A stretch of DNA of 64,000 nucleotides from Ceratopteris richardii (GCA_020310875.1 CM035407.1:219475753-219539752); one strand, 5' to 3'; counted from the first letter of the stretch, positions 35,650 through 48,449 are shown. Notes: generated by a model not told the origin, from the letters alone. A program made the numbers and translations.

Positions 35650-36077
35650 AAATAAAAAATATATAGATAAAAAAAAATATATATATCAATGTAAATACAT
35701 ATAATCCAATGTCATAATCAACTAAAATCCTAATCATCATCATCATGATCATCATCATCAGTAGCAATATCATGATCATCCTGATCTTCCTCATCCTCAT
35801 CGTCATGATCACCCTGTGATGATCGAGATCGTCCCTCCTGTATTTGTCTCTCCACCTCATCCATATTTGTCTCCCCATAATACTCCTGTATTACATATAA
35901 CAAACATAAATCAATAAAATAATTAAAACACTCATAACAACAAAATAATTATATAAAATTTAAAAATACTCACAAAGGCATCAGGATGATCTTGTATATA
36001 CTCGCCCAAACGCCGATATCCAAAATGTGTAGCATACTCGATCTCGTGTTTTGTAGGATATCGGCCATAATCCTTTC
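35650..36077 (-). pseudogene. Minus-strand two-exon fragment with acidic tail
   Basis: Minus strand: acceptor CATTGCAG at about 36085-36078, an exon reading KDYGRYPTKHEIEYATHFGY then RRLGEYIQDHPDAF, donor GTGAGT near 35973, acceptor ATACAG near 35886, and a second exon starting EYYGETNMDEVERQIQEGRS and ending in an Asp/His-rich run before TAG near 35727. The phases agree across the intron (DAF-EYYGE). It lies inside intron 1 of the plus-strand gene and has no start. It may be the C-terminus of the second CACTA protein (TNP1/Ptta type) or a captured gene end; I cannot decide between these. Confidence 0.5.
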
Positions 36078-36628
36078 ACTGCAATGAAACAAATAAAAAA
36101 CATTAGTTGCTTGCATTTTAACTAAAATAAAAAATATACTCACAATAACACATATACTTACAAACGTAGCTACAAAACCATTATAGCTACAAACATATAC
36201 GCATGCATATATGTATATAGATACACATATACATACATATAACATAAACACGCATATACATATCCACATATATACGTACACACACATGCATGCATATACA
36301 CTCATTCATACAAAATACATGCATTTATCCCACAATAATATGTAGTTGTGTATATGTGAATATGTGTGTATGTGTAAATGTGTATATGTGAATATGTGAA
36401 TATGTGTGTATGTGTAAATATGTATATGTGAATTTTTATTTATGTAGATAATCAAATTATTAATATCAAATACCATTATTTGTAGATTCTGATCAATCAG
36501 ATGGAACTCCACCACCGTCTCCTCATTGTGCAATGACTTTATACTGTAAGTATATGAAATATTTAATTTTAACTATATTTGATGGATACATAACTTATAT
36601 ATTTTTTTATGTTTCTTATGATGTGTAG

Positions 36629-36855
36629 ATTCTGATCAATGAGAGGGTACTCCACCACCTCCTACCCATGCAACGACTTCACATGCGTCCTCCGATAGGA
36701 ATTATGATGAATTTTACTATCAAGAGCATATTATATGTTGGTGTAACTCTTGTTATGGCACGTATCGAAGACCACGATTGGAATGTATTCAACATGAGGC
36801 AGAGTATGGTACTTTTGAGCGTGCACCATCACCTAGTCAACGTGATAATGCTTGG
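36629..36855 (+). pseudogene. Exon with Cys-rich CWCNSCYG motif
   Basis: Between acceptor TGTGTAG and donor GTATGT. It reads YYQEHIICWCNSCYGTYRRP, LECIQHEAEYGTFERAP and SPSQRDNAW. The C-x-C-x2-C-with-downstream-His pattern resembles the small zinc-finger-like region seen upstream of TNP2 in some CACTA proteins. Its first 21 nt (ATTCTGATCAAT...) duplicate the start of the preceding exon, and its TGA stop lies where the earlier exon has TCA. Removal of the exon start by alternative splicing is possible but not shown. Confidence 0.6.
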
Positions 36856-36934
36856 GTATGTATTTTCTATATATATTAATGTCATTATTTTATTTAAAAA
36901 CCATGTATAAAATCAAATTATTATTGATATACAG

Positions 36935-37743
36935 GAATACTTGCTCGATGATGATGATGATGATGATTTTTCTCATAATGTTAATATACCTCGTACACGT
37001 CATGGACTTGCTGTTCATCAATTACAAGCAGAGGTTTCTAGAAATCCTCTACCTCCTGGTTTAGAGAATGAAACGGCTGGAGATTATCCATTGCCAGCTC
37101 GTGATCGTTCTTTAGTACAAACATATGATAGAAGAAGATATGGAGGATGGAATAGAGGACCACTTCCTTTAGATGGAGAGGTTTTCAACTTTTGGGGTAA
37201 TCGCTATATGATTGCTCCATCCACTATTACTAATGCTGGTCCTGGTCTCTTTATTGTAGAGGATTTGTATGTGCCTCCGAACTCTGAAGTCACTCTTATG
37301 TCATTTTGTGGTCCTATATATGGATGGGGAGATTGGCATCGACTTTCACGTTATGAGTACTTATGGAATATGCTTGAACGCAGCATCCCTTACTAGTAGA
37401 AGGATTTTCCTATGTTCAAAGCATGAGTACTTATGGAATATGCTTGAACGCAGCATCCCTTACTAGTAGAAGGATTTTACATGCAGAAAATGAAAGATTA
37501 TAAATTGATGGAAGACCTTACACACATGGAAATATAGCAAGTTTAATAAATAGTAGTCGAGGGTTACATAATAGTTCAAGGACTAATTGCACATTTGAGG
37601 AGCGTGAAAATAGTCATGAATCACCATACATGAGTAGAGATGTATCAAGATACAAAGTTGTCAATGCTATTACTACATTACATGCTGGTGATGAACTATT
37701 AGTGAATTATGGATGGCGTAGACCTCCAAGAGCACCTTTTAGC
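36935..37743 (+). pseudogene. SET-domain-like module of the CACTA gene
   Basis: N-terminal half in frame 2: acidic DDDDDDDFSHN, then FNFWGNRYMIAPSTITNAG, PGLFIVEDLYVPP and SFCGPIYGWGDW, matching the SET opening (residues around G-x-G-L-F-x-x-E-D-L and a C-G/Y-G turn). C-terminal half in frame 1 from 37462: IDGRPYTHGNIASLINSS, TNCTFEE, YKVVNAITTLHAGDELLVNY then GW. These correspond to the SET cofactor and substrate motifs GN-x-x-R/S-x-x-N-x-S and E-L-x-x-x-Y-G. The halves are separated by a 56-bp repeat with a 70-bp period (37353-37408 and 37423-37478) that brings TAG stops and shifts frame. A TAA at 37501 is a second lesion. The usual NHSCxPN reads NSSRG...TNC, so catalytic capacity is doubtful. 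Confidence 0.7.
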
Positions 37744-38244
37744 TAGAGAGAATAAAAATTTTCTATCCATATTTAATAAGTTATATACTTAATTTTATAT
37801 TTGAAGTTTAATTTTTATTCATTTATGGAATACTAATGAGTTTTATTTATATGTGTAGATTCCAACGTATAATGTTGATGATATTCGTCCACAGCATTCA
37901 CAATTACCAGTAAGACCTCATTTATCAGAAGCTTCCATGAGGAGGCTACGCAAAAATAATCCTGTGCAATATGCAAAGTTGAAAGATCTATATTCAAAAT
38001 ATGATAAAGTACAAGATTAGTGTGACAATGATGAAGATGATGGCATGTCAGATTTTATTGAGGATTGGTATCAAAATGAGAGTGAGAGCATGGATATTTC
38101 TAAAAATCAGAAATATCTTCGAGAGGAATGTCTAAAGCATGTATATGAAGGAAGTCGTTTGACACAACTAAATGCGAGCTTACTTATTCTCAACCTTCAA
38201 AATCGTTTTGGATGGAGTAATGTATCTGTTTCGACACTATTAAG

Positions 38245-39182
<938 letters not shown>

Positions 39183-42100
39183 GTTATTATTTGAAAAGTT
39201 TTTACCAAGTTAGAATATTCTTCCTACCTCACATGATGAAATGAAGAAGATAATCAACAATCTTGGTATAGATTATCAATGTATACATGCATGTCCTAAC
39301 GATTGTATTTTATATAGAGGTGAATATGCAGACTCTTTGACATGTCCCAAATGTCAATCTCCTCGATATAAGGGTGAAGAAGGTAAAATCCCGAAAAAGG
39401 TATTGAGACATTTTCCATTGGCTCCACGGATTATACATATGTTTCAAAGCCCCGAATTATCAAAGCTTTTGACTTGGGGACATGATCACAAAAGTACTGA
39501 TGGAATAATGAGAATTCCTCATGATAGTGTTGCTTTTCAGCATATTGATTCTACATGGCCTGAATTTGCACAAAATCCACAGAATCTAAAGTTAGGAGTT
39601 GCATTAGATGGGGTTAATCCATTCTCCATGAAATCCAGTAAATGGTCAACATCGCCAGTGGTAGTCATAAACTACAATCTTCCGCCATATCTTAGCATTA
39701 AAAAGGAACATTTAATGCTTTCACTTTTAATCCCAGGCAAAAGACAAGTTAAAGATATGAATGTATATCTTGCTCCTCTCATTGACGATCTTCAAGAGTT
39801 ATGGAGAGGTATTAACGCCATTGATGTATCGAAAAGCATCAATGGAAGACGTATTACGATTCGTGGTATTGTGGCTTGGTTTATTCACGATTTTCCTGGA
39901 TATGGCGTTTGTTCAGGTATTGATGTAATTCTTTTATTCAATATGCATGTAAATAAATATGATTTAATCTAATTATATTTTTATCATTTTCCATGATGCA
40001 AGAATATCTACTAAGGGTTATAAAGCTTGTCCATATTGTGGTGATTGGTTGAGATCAATCTATAGTAAGAATCTCAACAAAAATATTTATCTTCGACATC
40101 GACGATTCTTGCCTGATGATCATCCATTAAGATCTAAAAGAGAAGCGATACATTTTAATGGAAAGCTTGAAATAGGCCAGTATCCAAAACCTATGACGCC
40201 TATGGATTGGTATAAAAAATGGACAGATGGACCTCTCATAGATCTAGAAGCAGAAATCTTCAATGATGATTCAGATAATGACTATGTGAACAGAGGTAAA
40301 GGGAAATTGGCACTCGTAGAGAACATATCAATATGGTATTCTTTGGAGTATTGGAAAGAGTTAAAAGTATGTCATCTTCTTGATCCTATGCATATATTCA
40401 AAAATATTGGTTATTCACTATGGCAACATCTTCTTGGACTAAAAGATACCACAGCATCAAGGAATGATTTGAAAGGTCAAAAATCCAAACCAAAGTTATG
40501 GCCAGTTTTTGATAGACATCGACAAGAAACGACTTATGCATCTGCTCCTTGGGTACTTACAACAAAAGAGATACAGACTATCAACAATAGAATTCAGTTG
40601 ATCAAGACTCGTACAGGATATGGAGCATCGTTTCAAAACATGTTTAGTATGGATGATAAGAGCTTATCTGGGTTAAAGACCCATGACTGGTATAACTTTT
40701 TGAAACATATTTTACCTTTGGTTATCGATGGATGTACAACGAAAGGAGTACGAGATGTGATCTATCGTCTTGGATCACTTATAAGGTAATTATGATACTT
40801 TTATATTTAATATGTATGAATATTGGATATCTTTTATTTTCTAATTAACTTCTTTACAATTGTTTTTATGATTTGTATAGGTGGATTACATCCAAAGAGA
40901 TCGATAAAAATTCGATCCCACAAAAAAAACGTGAATGCAAAGAGCTACTATGTTTGATGGAAAAAGAACCTACTTCATTTTTTGATATTCAGGTTCATTT
41001 ACTAGTCCATCTTGTAGATGAGATAGAGATTGCTGGTGTTGTCAACACTCGATGGATGTTTTGGGTCGAGCGATTTATGGGAATACTAAAAGGTTACGTG
41101 CGACAAAGAGCAAAACCAGAAGGATCCATGGCAAAGGGTTGGATGCTTGAAGAGTGCATGTATTACGTTATTGAGTACCTTGAAAGAGTTCATGAAGAAG
41201 CTCCACGTGCATGGACCAACGAGTCTTCTTCAAAAATAACAGATGAGGTATTATCAGGTAAGGGGGTTCCATTCTTATTTACATTTCAAGAAAAAAATGA
41301 TGTTTCTACTTTTGTAGCATATAATAGCGAATGCATGCAAACATTCCTTAGCGAGTACGAGCAACTTCAAAGTCTCCGAAGTAAAAAGGCGAAAAAACAA
41401 AAGATCTAGACGTAATCTCGATAATAATGAGATTACAGATACACCTTCTTTCACGGATTGGCTATCTAGTCGTTTGCAACGCGCCAACGCAAATAATGAA
41501 GAAATCTCAGATGAGCAAAGAGAGTTAATGATAGGTTGTGAACGAAAGGTAATTTTATTAAAATATATATTTTATTTTTTTCATATATGTATGTTAGTTT
41601 CTATTTACTAATTGAATTTATTTTGCAGGCTCGAATGTTCACTAATATGTGGGCTTTTGGACAACATATTAGAATCAAAGCCATTGATTCTTTACGTAAA
41701 ACAGAGGATTCTAGTATTGTTGCTTGTTTCAAGCAACTATCACGTGCTAGCTCAAAAGACACGAACCTTATAGATAGCGAACTTGGTTACGTAGGAACTA
41801 TTGTTGGTATCTACGAAATTTCATTTCGTACATTCAAACAGGTAGAAAAAAGTTTATATATTTTTTTTAGAGTTAGTTATTTTTCTAAGCACCTAATAAT
41901 GGGAAGTTTTTGTTGTTATATATTTTGATAGGTCATTTTGACGGTTGACTGGTATCGAGCGGAGTATAAAGGTAGTAATTCTACAATAAGAAAGGAATTA
42001 TCTGGGTTTTGGACAATTGATTCTTCCAAGGTAATGCGATCTACTAAAGAACCATATATTCTTCCTAGGCATATTGAACAAGCATTTTTTTATAAAGACC

Positions 42101-42486
42101 GAGATGCTCATCCTTGGTGGCAAGTCATTCATGTGCAACCTAGAGGTAGGTCATTGTTTGAACAGTTTATTGTTAGAGAGATTGAAGAGAGTCCTCTTGA
42201 TGACTCAGCATCAAATACTGATACATCAACATCTGGAATAGAAATTAGACTCATTATACGTGATAATGATACTAATATTTTTTATGAAGAGGATAATTCT
42301 CTACATGCTGATTCTACTGATGAGGAAGAGGAATTACCAGAAATAGATATTAATCCACCAATAGATGATGTGATTCATGAGAACATAGATTTAACAATAG
42401 AAGAAATAAATGAAATCAATAAGGATAATGAAGATGAGACTATATTGATGTCTTACCAAAATGATGGCAATAATGAAAACATATGA
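39183..42486 (+). pseudogene. TNP2 transposase core, DUF4218 and DUF4216
   Basis: Best-preserved part of the CACTA gene. 39241-39916 is open (HACPNDCILYRGEYADSLTC, IVAWFIHDFPGYGVCSG). After an intron, 40049-40785 is open (YLRHRRFLPDDHPLR, HLLDPMHIFKNIGYSLWQHL, HDWYNFLKHILPLVIDG). 40881-41409 holds DUF4218. A frameshift near 41390 leads to the frame RSRRNLDNNE...GCERK ending at donor 41548. 41629-41841 and 41932-42486 hold DUF4216 and an acidic, Thr/Glu/Asp-rich tail (EEEELPEIDINPP). A stop at 39211 lies just before the HACPND region. The order and motifs match plant En/Spm TNP2 proteins. Confidence 0.93.
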
Positions 42487-42599
42487 GCAGATTAGTTAGT
42501 AACTTGAAGCTTCTGAATGGATATCAGATAATAGGTTTTTTTTTATTAATTTGAATAACGATGAATCCTACTAGAGAGATGAAATCATGTTCTTCTAAG

Positions 42600-44975
42600 T
42601 TAGAACATGAAGCTCGGGGGTATGCATCATTACGTGTGTATGTGTCTATGTGTGTATGTGTGTGTGTATATGTGTTTGTATGTGTGTATGCATGTGTATG
42701 TGTGTGTATGTATCTATGTGTGTGTATGTGTCTATGTGTGTATGTGTATGCATGTATGTATGCATATGTGTGTGTATGCATGTGTATGTGTGTGTATGCA
42801 TCATTATGTGTGTATGTGTCTATGTATGTATGTGTGTAGGTATATGTGTGTGTTGTCTATGTGTATGTGTGTGTGTCTATGAGTGTGTATGTGTTTATGT
42901 ATATGTATGTATCTATATGTGTGTATGTATCTATGTGTGTATGTGTATGCATGTATGTATGCATATGTGTGTGTATGCATATGTATGTGTGTGTATGCAA
43001 CATTACGTGTGTCTATATATGCATGTGTATGTGTGTATGCATCATTACGTGTGCATGTGTCTATGTGTGTATGTGTGTGTATATGTGTGTGTATGTGTGT
43101 GTATGTGTGTGTGTTTATGAGTCTGTATGTGTTTATGTGTATGTATGTATCTATGTGTGTGTATGTGTCTATGTGTGTATGTGTATGCATGTATGTATGC
43201 ATATGTGTGTGTATGCATATGTATGTGTGTGTATGCATCATTATGTGTGTCTATGTATGCATGCGTATGTGTGTATGCATCATTACGTGTATGTGTCTAT
43301 GTGTGTATGTGTGTGTGTCTATGTGTATGTGTGTGTGTCTATGTGTGTGTATGTATTTATGTGTATGTATGTATCTATGTGTGTGTATGTGTATGCATGT
43401 ATGTGTGCATATGTGTGTGTATGCATATGTATGTGTGTGTATGCATCATTATGTGTGTATGTATCTATGTGTGTATGTGTGTGTATACATTATGACAGTG
43501 TATGTAAGCATGTGCATTATGTATGCATATAAGTATGTATGTATGCATATGCATATGCATTATGTATGCATATGCATATGCATTATGTATGCATATGCAT
43601 ATGCATTATGTATGCATATGCATATGCATATGCATTATGTATGCATATGCATATGCATATGCATTATGTATGCATATGCATATGCATATGCATTATGTAT
43701 GCATATGCATATGCATTATGTATGCATATGCATATGCATTATGTATGCATATGCATATGCATTATGTATGCATATGTGTGTGTGTGTGTAGGGATATGCA
43801 TGTAAGTATGTATGTATGCATATGCATGTAAGTATGTATGTATGCATATGCATATGCAATATGTAAGCATGTATGTGTATGTGTGTGTATGCATATATGT
43901 GTGTGAATGTGTGTGTGAATGTGTGTGTATGTGTGTATGCATGTGTATGTGTGTATGTGTGTGTATGTGTGTGTGTCTATGTGTATGTGTGTGTATCTAT
44001 GAGTATGTATGTGTTCATGTGTGTGTATGTGTCTATGTGTGTATGTATCTCTGTGTGTGTATGTATCTATGCATGTGCATTATGTATGCATGTAAGTATG
44101 TATGTACATTGTATGCATATGCATATGCATTATGTATGCAAATGTATGCATGCATGTGTTGATGTGTGTATGTCTCTCTATGTGTGTGTATGCATATATG
44201 TGTGTGTATGTGTGTATGTGTGTGTATATGTGTCTGTATGTGTGTATGCATGTGTATGTGTGTGTATGCAGGTGTATGTGTGTATGTGTCTATGTGTGCA
44301 TGTGTGTGTATATACTATATGTGTGTGTGTGTCTATGTGTATGTGTGTGTACCTATGAGTGTGTATGTGTTTATGTGTGTATGTGTCTATGTGTATGTAT
44401 GTGTTTATGTGTTTATGTGTGTATGTGTATGCATGTATGTGTGTGTATGTCTGTCTATGTGTGTGTGTGCATGCATATATGTGTGTGTGTATATGTGTGT
44501 CTATGTGTGTATGCATGTGTATGTGTGTGGATGCATCTTTATGTGTGCATGTGTCTGTGTGTGTATATGTGTGTGTATGTGTGTGCGCGTCTATGTGTGT
44601 GTATGTGTGTGCGCGTCTATGTGTATGGGTGTGGGTCTATGAGTGTGTATGTTTGGATGTGTGTGTGTATGAATGTGTGTCTATGAGTGTGTATGTTTGG
44701 ATGTGTAAGTCTATATGTGTGTCTATGTGTGTATGCATGTGTATGTGTGTGAATGCATCATTATGTGTGTGCATGTATATGTGTGTGCATGTGTATGCTT
44801 TATGTGTGCATGTGTGTATGTGTATGCATTATGCATTGTGTATGTGTGTATATGTGTGTGTATTTGTGTGTATGTGTGTGTGTGTCTATGCGTATGTGTG
44901 TGTGTGTCTATGCGTGTATATGTGTGTGTACATATGTATGTGTGTGTAAGTGTGTGTGTGCGCATACCTGCCAAT
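42600..44975. repeat. TG-rich array, right side of CACTA
   Basis: About 2.4 kb of (TGTGTATG)n-type repeats in loose higher-order units marked by ATGCATCATTACGTGT-like segments (near 42622, 42797, 43038, 43217, 43276, 43441 and 44754). Strand composition is opposite to the CA-rich array on the left, so the two are roughly inverted relative to each other. Long ORFs here (up to 302 codons) consist of Cys/Val/Met/Tyr repeats and are not genes. Confidence 0.92.
43520..43780. repeat. ATGCAT palindromic tandem repeat
   Basis: Units of CATATGCATATGCATTATGT plus ATG, of about 22-30 bp, repeat about ten times within the TG-rich array; unit length varies by 6-bp steps of ATGCAT. Each unit is largely self-complementary, so the block could extrude hairpins. 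Confidence 0.9.
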
Positions 44976-44979
44976 GGTC

Positions 44980-45006
44980 TCACTCTCTCTCTCCCTCTCG
45001 CGCGCA

Positions 45007-45050
<44 letters not shown>
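44980..45050. repeat. CT tract, right side of CACTA
   Basis: (CT)n-rich run on the plus strand at about 44982-45049, interrupted by CGCGCGCA. A similar CT tract lies inside the left subterminal region (33960-34045), in the same rather than inverted orientation. Confidence 0.85.
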
Positions 45051-45052
<2 letters not shown>

Positions 45053-45099
45053 GTTCTTGCTCGCGTCCAAGTCGTGCCGACAGAAATCAAATTTTTTTT

Positions 45100-45309
45100 T
45101 TACATTCCAGAGCGTCGCATATGCGACGCTCTGCAGTTTGCCAACGTCGTTAAATTTGTCGCTAATCAGCGACGGTGATAGCGATGCTTTTTAAGTATCG
45201 TCGCTTATGCGACGAGGGTTGGGCAAAAAAAAAATCTGAAATTCCTACCGTCGCTTATGCGATGACTTCGTCGCATAAGCGACGGTTCTCGTTTTCTTCC
45301 CGATTCGGG
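45100..45309. promoter_or_regulatory. CACTA right subterminal repeats
   Basis: Contains the perfect 20-bp palindrome AGCGTCGCATATGCGACGCT at 45111-45130, CGTCGCTTATGCGACG at 45199-45214, CGTCGCTTATGCGATG at 45249-45264 and CGTCGCATAAGCGACGG at 45269-45285, with shorter GTCGC units between. Likely transposase-binding sites by analogy with En/Spm. Confidence 0.8.
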
Positions 45310-45340
45310 GGCGTCGCTACACCCCCTTTTTCTTGTAGTG
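45310..45340 (-). repeat. CACTA right terminal inverted repeat
   Basis: Reverse complement starts CACTACAAGAAAAAGGGG, then TGTAGCGACG. Followed by the second CAA target duplicate at 45341-45343. Confidence 0.93.
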
Positions 45341-46864
45341 CAAGCTCCGATAATGTTTGATCTTTATAACTATAAAGTGCAATGTTCCTTGTATCCTCAA
45401 GTTCAAAACTGAATAGTTTACCTGACTTTTCTCCTTTGGAAATTCTCTTGAACCCATGCTTGGGATCTTCCACAAATACTCCATATTGATTGAATCTAAC
45501 TTGCAAACCTTTTTCCACATTCTTTCCAACACTCATCAGATTCTTGGTAATTGTTGGTACAAATAGAATCCTACTCAATAGATTCTTGTCTCCATCAGAC
45601 GTCTTAACATTCCCTACTTTAATCACTTAGTGCTTGGTGTCATCACCTATTTGTACCTGATGCTTACCCTTTGGTTCCTCAAGGTTAGAGAGAAGAGCTA
45701 CATTGCCTGCCACATGGTTTTAGTGGCCTGAGTCAATGTAGAAGACATGGTCATCATTTATACCTACTTTTGATGTCATGTTCATGATCATAAGAGAATT
45801 TTCTCACTCCTCTATGTAATTGTTGTAATCCGTCCTTGATTTGTAGCCTCCTTGGTAGTTTCTATTGTAATTGTTGTTGTAGTTGTTGTTGTATCCTTGA
45901 TGGTGATAGAATCTCCCTCTTACTTGTGTATATCCACCTCTTTGATATCCTCTACCTCTCCGATTCTTGAAGTTCTTGAAACACTCATCTTTAATATGAT
46001 TTGATAAACCATAAATATTGCATGGTGAGGAGTTATAAGATCTCCCCTTGCCTTGCTTACCTCCTCCACACCTTCCTCTTGAGGTTCTACCTCTCCCTGC
46101 ATAGTTGGCTTGGGAGGTAGTTCCTTCATCTTCAGCCTTTTTATTCTTGCCTTTCTCTTTGCACTTACTTTTGTCACTGTACAGGGCAAAAGGGCAAAAG
46201 AGCTATTACCTCTTGATGAATCTCCATTCTTCTTGAGCTTATCTTCATGGTTAAATAGTTGCCCCATGAGTGTGGTAAGGTCTCGAATCTACATGTGCAT
46301 GTACAAGTCCATGGCAGTTGTGAAGCTCTCCCATTTGTCATCAGCTTTAATACCATTGATTGCTTGTCTTACTATCTGCTCCTCTTCAATTTCTTTTCCT
46401 ATGCTTGTTAATTGATGTGCTACATCTTTGACTTTGGTCACATAATCTGAGATACCTTGCTTAGGATGCTTTCTTTGAGTGGTGAACTCAATCCACAATT
46501 GGTTCTTCTTGGTCCTTGTGTTGGAAGAGAAATAAGAAAACAATGTTTCCCAAGTCTCTTTGGATGTCTTGTAGCTCCTAACATGTGGAAGAAGAAAATC
46601 AGAGATTGAGTTAAGTAAGTAGGACCTTGCTAATGCATCCTTGGCACACCATGTGTTGAGTCTTTCATGCTCCTCTCTTGTAGGTTGTCCTTTGCTTCTG
46701 AATATGGGCATCTCCTCATCTCCCGAGATGTATCCATAGAGGCTCCTTCCTTGTAAATATGTCTTCATCCTTAAGGACCATGCTTGATAGTTGTTCCTGT
46801 CCAATTTATCAATGAAAGAAGGAAAACCATCTCTCACTTTACCTTAACTTTTCTTTGATACCAT
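45341..46864 (-). pseudogene. Copia E gag and protease
   Basis: Minus-strand 5' portion. Gag starts at 46837 (MRDGFPSFIDKLDRNNYQAW); the first ORF runs to 46289 and covers the UBN2 domain. After a stop and frame change, the Gly/Arg-rich nucleocapsid lies near 46150-45900; the zinc knuckle is decayed, with its first Cys in a PCNIYGLSNH-like reading. Protease near 45750 reads FYIDSGH, keeping the catalytic Asp, then a stop. 45626-45343 is gag-pre-integrase (LFVPTITKNLMSVG, LFSFELEDT, DQTLSEL), cut by the CACTA insertion. Minus-strand TGGTATCAAAG near 46862-46852 is the primer-binding site. Confidence 0.88.
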
Positions 46865-48061
46865 TGTTGGGATAGATGGATGGACACTCCAAGAAATGAG
46901 TAGGTACTACCAAGTCCTGCTTTGTACCAGCCCCTTGTAGCTTCATAGATGATATGTGGGCCCTCTTAGCTTTCCAATGACATTATAAAAGTGCCTATGT
47001 ACTTTGGAAATGACGTGTGAAAATATTTAATCAAGAGAGACTACTTCCAAATTGAAAGATCCAAGGAAACCTTCTATTTTTTATCACACACTTGCTGCTT
47101 GTAATGCTCAGTGCTACCAATACAGTAGGAATTACAAAACTTCCTTTTATAGGTATCTAATTAGCTTAGTAATCTAATGATTCCAAGTGAAATCACTTGA
47201 AATGATGCACTGTACATAGAGCAATAAATTTAGCAAATAAATCATTACCCCCAATTTTTGAGGACCTCTGCATAGTTTGACCACTCAGTGCATCGACACG
47301 CTTTTCTCCAAATTTGCTTAATGGATTTGCTTCAAATTTTGTCACCATGTAGATAGCTTGTAGCTGATTCCAAGAAGCTATAGATCATTGAATTTGGAGA
47401 AGAATTGATGGAGATATGAGCAACACAAGTTGACAGTTAGGAATGACTACAACAGAGATGAACAATGTAGATATAATGTATTAATGAACAATGTTGCACA
47501 AGATCATAGGATTGATAATCATAGCGTGATGATAGATATAAGTGTAGGCTACAATGTAGGCCTTACACTCTTACTCAATGGCAATGGAGAGCTCGGGAAT
47601 CGAAGCATGAACAATGTAGATATAATGTATTAATGAACAATGTTGCACAAGATCATAGGATTGATAATCATAGCGTGATGATAGATATAAGTGTAGGCTA
47701 CAATGTAGGCCTTACACTCTTACTCAATGGCAATGGAGAGCTCGGGAATCAAAGCTGCTACCCATGAATTTTTCAAGTCACTTTATATAAGTGTTACATT
47801 CAAATTTGAATTTGAAATCACTTTTTGGCTCCCTCTAAAAAAGTGATGCGTTATTCTAGGAGATATTCCCTCAATGAATTAGTTACTTTTCTAACTAACA
47901 AGTCCACACATATTTGGTAGGTGATTACAAATATTCTCAAGTCAAAAAGAATGACTTTTAAAAATGGTAAAGATGAAACTCTTCCTAGCAAAGGTTTTCA
48001 TGGAACTCTATATGTGTATGAACTTCAAGCCAAATGTGTGGGCTTGTACTTTGCACCAACA
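46865..48061 (-). repeat. Copia E 5' LTR with internal duplication
   Basis: 1197 bp; plus-strand ends TGTTGGGATAGATGG and TTTGCACCAACA. It contains a near-perfect 149-bp tandem duplication (47458-47606 and 47607-47755, both starting ATGAACAATGTAGATATAAT) absent from the 1056-bp 3' LTR; this explains the length difference within a few bases. Confidence 0.94.
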
Positions 48062-48066
48062 CCTAT

Positions 48067-48449
48067 TGCACCTACTACATATTTATTTTCTTGGTATGAG
48101 AGAGATGAGGACGCACATGCATTGACAACTTTGTTCATAAATCATCCCATTATTTCTTATATTTGCTCATGAGTCTTTCACTTGGGACCCTCCTTTAGGA
48201 AAAAATATACATGTCCTAGTAAATACTTTTATTGTTTCATGGGAGTTGGAAACTTCATTCTTACTATTGTTGATATAGTAATTTGAAACTATAGGATGCT
48301 TTATATGTGCAAGCCTTCAAGGAAAATTCCCTATGCATTTCGCCACTAATGAAAATTAGCTAAGTTGATAAATTTATAATATCATTGCTTTTGGAATGAA
48401 ATATCGTCATTTCTAAAGTTCATTGATAATGCAATCTGTAAGAATGATT
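48067..48449. other. Flank right of copia E
   Basis: The first 106 bp continue in frame the ORF that ends at 29704 on the other side of copia E (reading to SYICS and stop at 48172). The rest has no recognised motif. Confidence 0.3.

Noticed and set aside
36306..36533. Minus-strand ORF opposite the second CACTA exon
   Set aside because: Low-complexity His/Ile/Tyr tail from microsatellite, and it overlaps a plus-strand exon with good splice signals.
39917..40002. Confident splice model between the two TNP2 halves
   Set aside because: Donor at 39917 leaves phase 1, while the acceptor at 40001-40002 needs phase 2; an indel or different site is required, so exact borders stay unresolved.
42524..45194. 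ORFs up to 302 residues, Cys/Val/Tyr-rich or Ser/Leu-rich
   Set aside because: Simple-sequence artefacts of the TG array and the CT tract, with no domain and no codon bias.
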